Shown here: positions 5,236 to 5,971 of the stretch, in pieces
Position numbering within the stretch: position 1 is the first letter of the stretch
Layout of the letters: each line of letters begins with the position of its first letter
The notes under the pieces: model-generated
Database searches by the model: none
What the model saw: only the letters and a program-made list of their open reading frames with translations
What the model was told of the DNA's origin: nothing
Made by a program: the position numbers and the translations under genes
Source: Marinosulfonomonas sp.
Lineage (GTDB): Bacteria > Pseudomonadota > Alphaproteobacteria > Rhodobacterales > Rhodobacteraceae
Direction: 5' to 3'
Assembly: GCA_019090845.1 (NCBI GenBank)
Contig: JAHRVD010000307.1
Coordinates: forward strand, 1-5,971
DNA: 5,971 bases

Positions 5236-5270
5236 GGAAGGGTCGGGTTTTTCCCGGCCCTTTCCTTTTT
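5236..5270 (+). terminator. Intrinsic terminator of the VPLPA-CTERM gene
   Basis: GGAAGGGTCGGG (5236–5247) pairs with CCCGGCCCTTTC (5253–5264) through 12 bp including two G·U pairs, with a TTTTT loop, followed by CTTTTT (5265–5270). It lies 22 bp after the stop. It is a classical rho-independent terminator for the plus strand. Confidence 0.92.
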
Positions 5271-5313
5271 GGGGCATGCTCTATGGCTAAACCCATGCCA
5301 AAGGTCATTATCA

Positions 5314-5327
5314 GAATTTTGAATTTT
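5314..5327. repeat. Tandem GAATTTT ×2 in AT-rich patch between convergent genes
   Basis: Two adjacent copies of GAATTTT (5314–5320, 5321–5327) lie in an AT-rich patch of the gap between the terminator and the gatB stop. No stem–loop followed by a T-run serving gatB was found in 5271–5371. An imperfectly spaced pair, GGCATG (5273–5278) and CATGCC (5294–5299), is the only inverted repeat noted. Confidence 0.3.
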
Positions 5328-5371
5328 AATTTAGTTGGCGAATACCGACCCGTGGCCCGAGTTCGATAAAT

Positions 5372-5971
5372 TTAAAGACCAAGCTTGGCGGCAACCATCT
5401 CATTCACGGCTTTGGGATTGGCCTTGCCGCCCGTCGCTTTCATCACCTGACCAACAAACCAGCCAGCAAGCTTTGGATTGGCCTTGGCTTTTTCCACCTG
5501 GGCGGGGTTGTCGGCGATGACCGCATCAACTGCCGCCTCTATCGCGCCAGTGTCGGTGACCTGCTTCATGCCGTGTTCTTTGACCAGAGCAGCAGGGTCG
5601 CCGCCGTCCTTATAGACCATCTCAAACAGGTCCTTGGCAATCTTACCCGATATGTCACCGCTGGAGATCAGTTCAACGATCCCGCCAAGCTGCCTCGCCG
5701 ATATCGGGCTTTCAGTAATATCGTGATCTTCTTTCTTCAGCCGCCCGAATAATTCGTTAATCACCCAGTTGGCCGCCAGCTTTCCATCACGCCCACTTGC
5801 GACATCCTCGAAATACGCAGCACTGGCGACATCGGCCGTGAGAACCGAGGCGTCATATTCGCTTAGACCGAAATCCGCGACAAAGCGGGCCTTTTTTTCG
5901 TCCGGCAGTTCGGGCAATGAGGCCGCGATGCCATCAACCCAGTCTTGCTCGATCTCCAGCGGCAACAGGTC
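5372..5971 (-). CDS. gatB: Aspartyl/glutamyl-tRNA(Asn/Gln) amidotransferase subunit B, C-terminal part
   Basis: GatB is the subunit of GatCAB that recognises the mischarged tRNA and activates Glu-tRNA(Gln) or Asp-tRNA(Asn) for amidation with ammonia made by GatA. It is cytoplasmic. The frame is open from the right edge to TAA at 5372–5374, giving 199 codons of a protein usually near 500 residues, so the catalytic kinase-like domain is outside. The visible part starts DLLPLEI, the end of the conserved PEPDLLPL region, and continues through the helical domain ([13 protein letters not shown]) to the YqeY-like tRNA-binding tail ([14 protein letters not shown], then [23 protein letters not shown]) and ends AAKLGL. 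Every stretch fits GatB with no frameshift. It converges on the VPLPA-CTERM gene, and no gatA or gatC is in view. Confidence 0.95.
   Translation of the reverse strand, partial: DLLPLEIEQDWVDGIAASLPELPDEKKARFVADFGLSEYDASVLTADVASAAYFEDVASGRDGKLAANWVINELFGRLKKEDHDITESPISARQLGGIVELISSGDISGKIAKDLFEMVYKDGGDPAALVKEHGMKQVTDTGAIEAAVDAVIADNPAQVEKAKANPKLAGWFVGQVMKATGGKANPKAVNEMVAAKLGL

Noticed and set aside
5283..5369. 28-codon plus-strand ORF (starts MAKPMPKVIIR) after the terminator
   Set aside because: It has only a GGGG stretch as a possible ribosome site, lies just downstream of a strong terminator and has no visible promoter. Chance is the simplest explanation.

Overview
The window reads as chromosomal DNA of an alphaproteobacterium, most likely a marine Rhodobacterales (roseobacter-type) organism. 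This rests on the aerobic cobaltochelatase pair CobS/CobT, the bolA–dnaJ–cobS–cobT neighbourhood, a Tat-exported MsrB, a DUF4177-like protein with a long tail, and a short surface protein ending in a VPLPA-type sorting signal. The assignment comes from remembered family resemblance, not from a search.

Layout, left to right. Bases 1–935 (minus) hold the first half of cobT, cut by the window edge. cobS (1013–1996, minus) lies 77 bp upstream of it. A 215-bp divergent spacer separates cobS from msrB (2212–2682, plus). msrB converges on a J-domain protein gene (2721–3353, minus), which is divergent from bolA (3430–3699, plus). bolA converges, 12 bp away, on a DUF4177-like gene (3712–4185, minus). 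A 314-bp spacer follows, carrying a previously untracked 21-codon ORF with a good ribosome binding site (4326–4391) and several small inverted repeats. Then come the VPLPA-CTERM gene (4500–5213, plus), a strong intrinsic terminator (5236–5270) and the C-terminal third of gatB (5372 to the right edge, minus).

Functionally, CobS and CobT are the AAA+ and VWA-type subunits that drive cobalt insertion by CobN in aerobic B12 synthesis. BolA and the J-domain protein are their usual alphaproteobacterial neighbours, but how they relate to the chelatase is not established. MsrB repairs oxidised methionine, here probably in the periplasm. GatB belongs to the tRNA-dependent amidotransferase. The VPLPA protein is a probable exosortase substrate at the cell envelope.

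No mobile element, tRNA, rRNA, CRISPR array or phage gene was seen. The window is mostly ordinary core genome. The points worth a second look are the antisense msrB splitting the dnaJ–cobS–cobT series, the RBS-preceded small ORF, and two short hairpins that overlap the ribosome binding sites of the genes flanking the 314-bp spacer. I see no convincing new multi-gene system.
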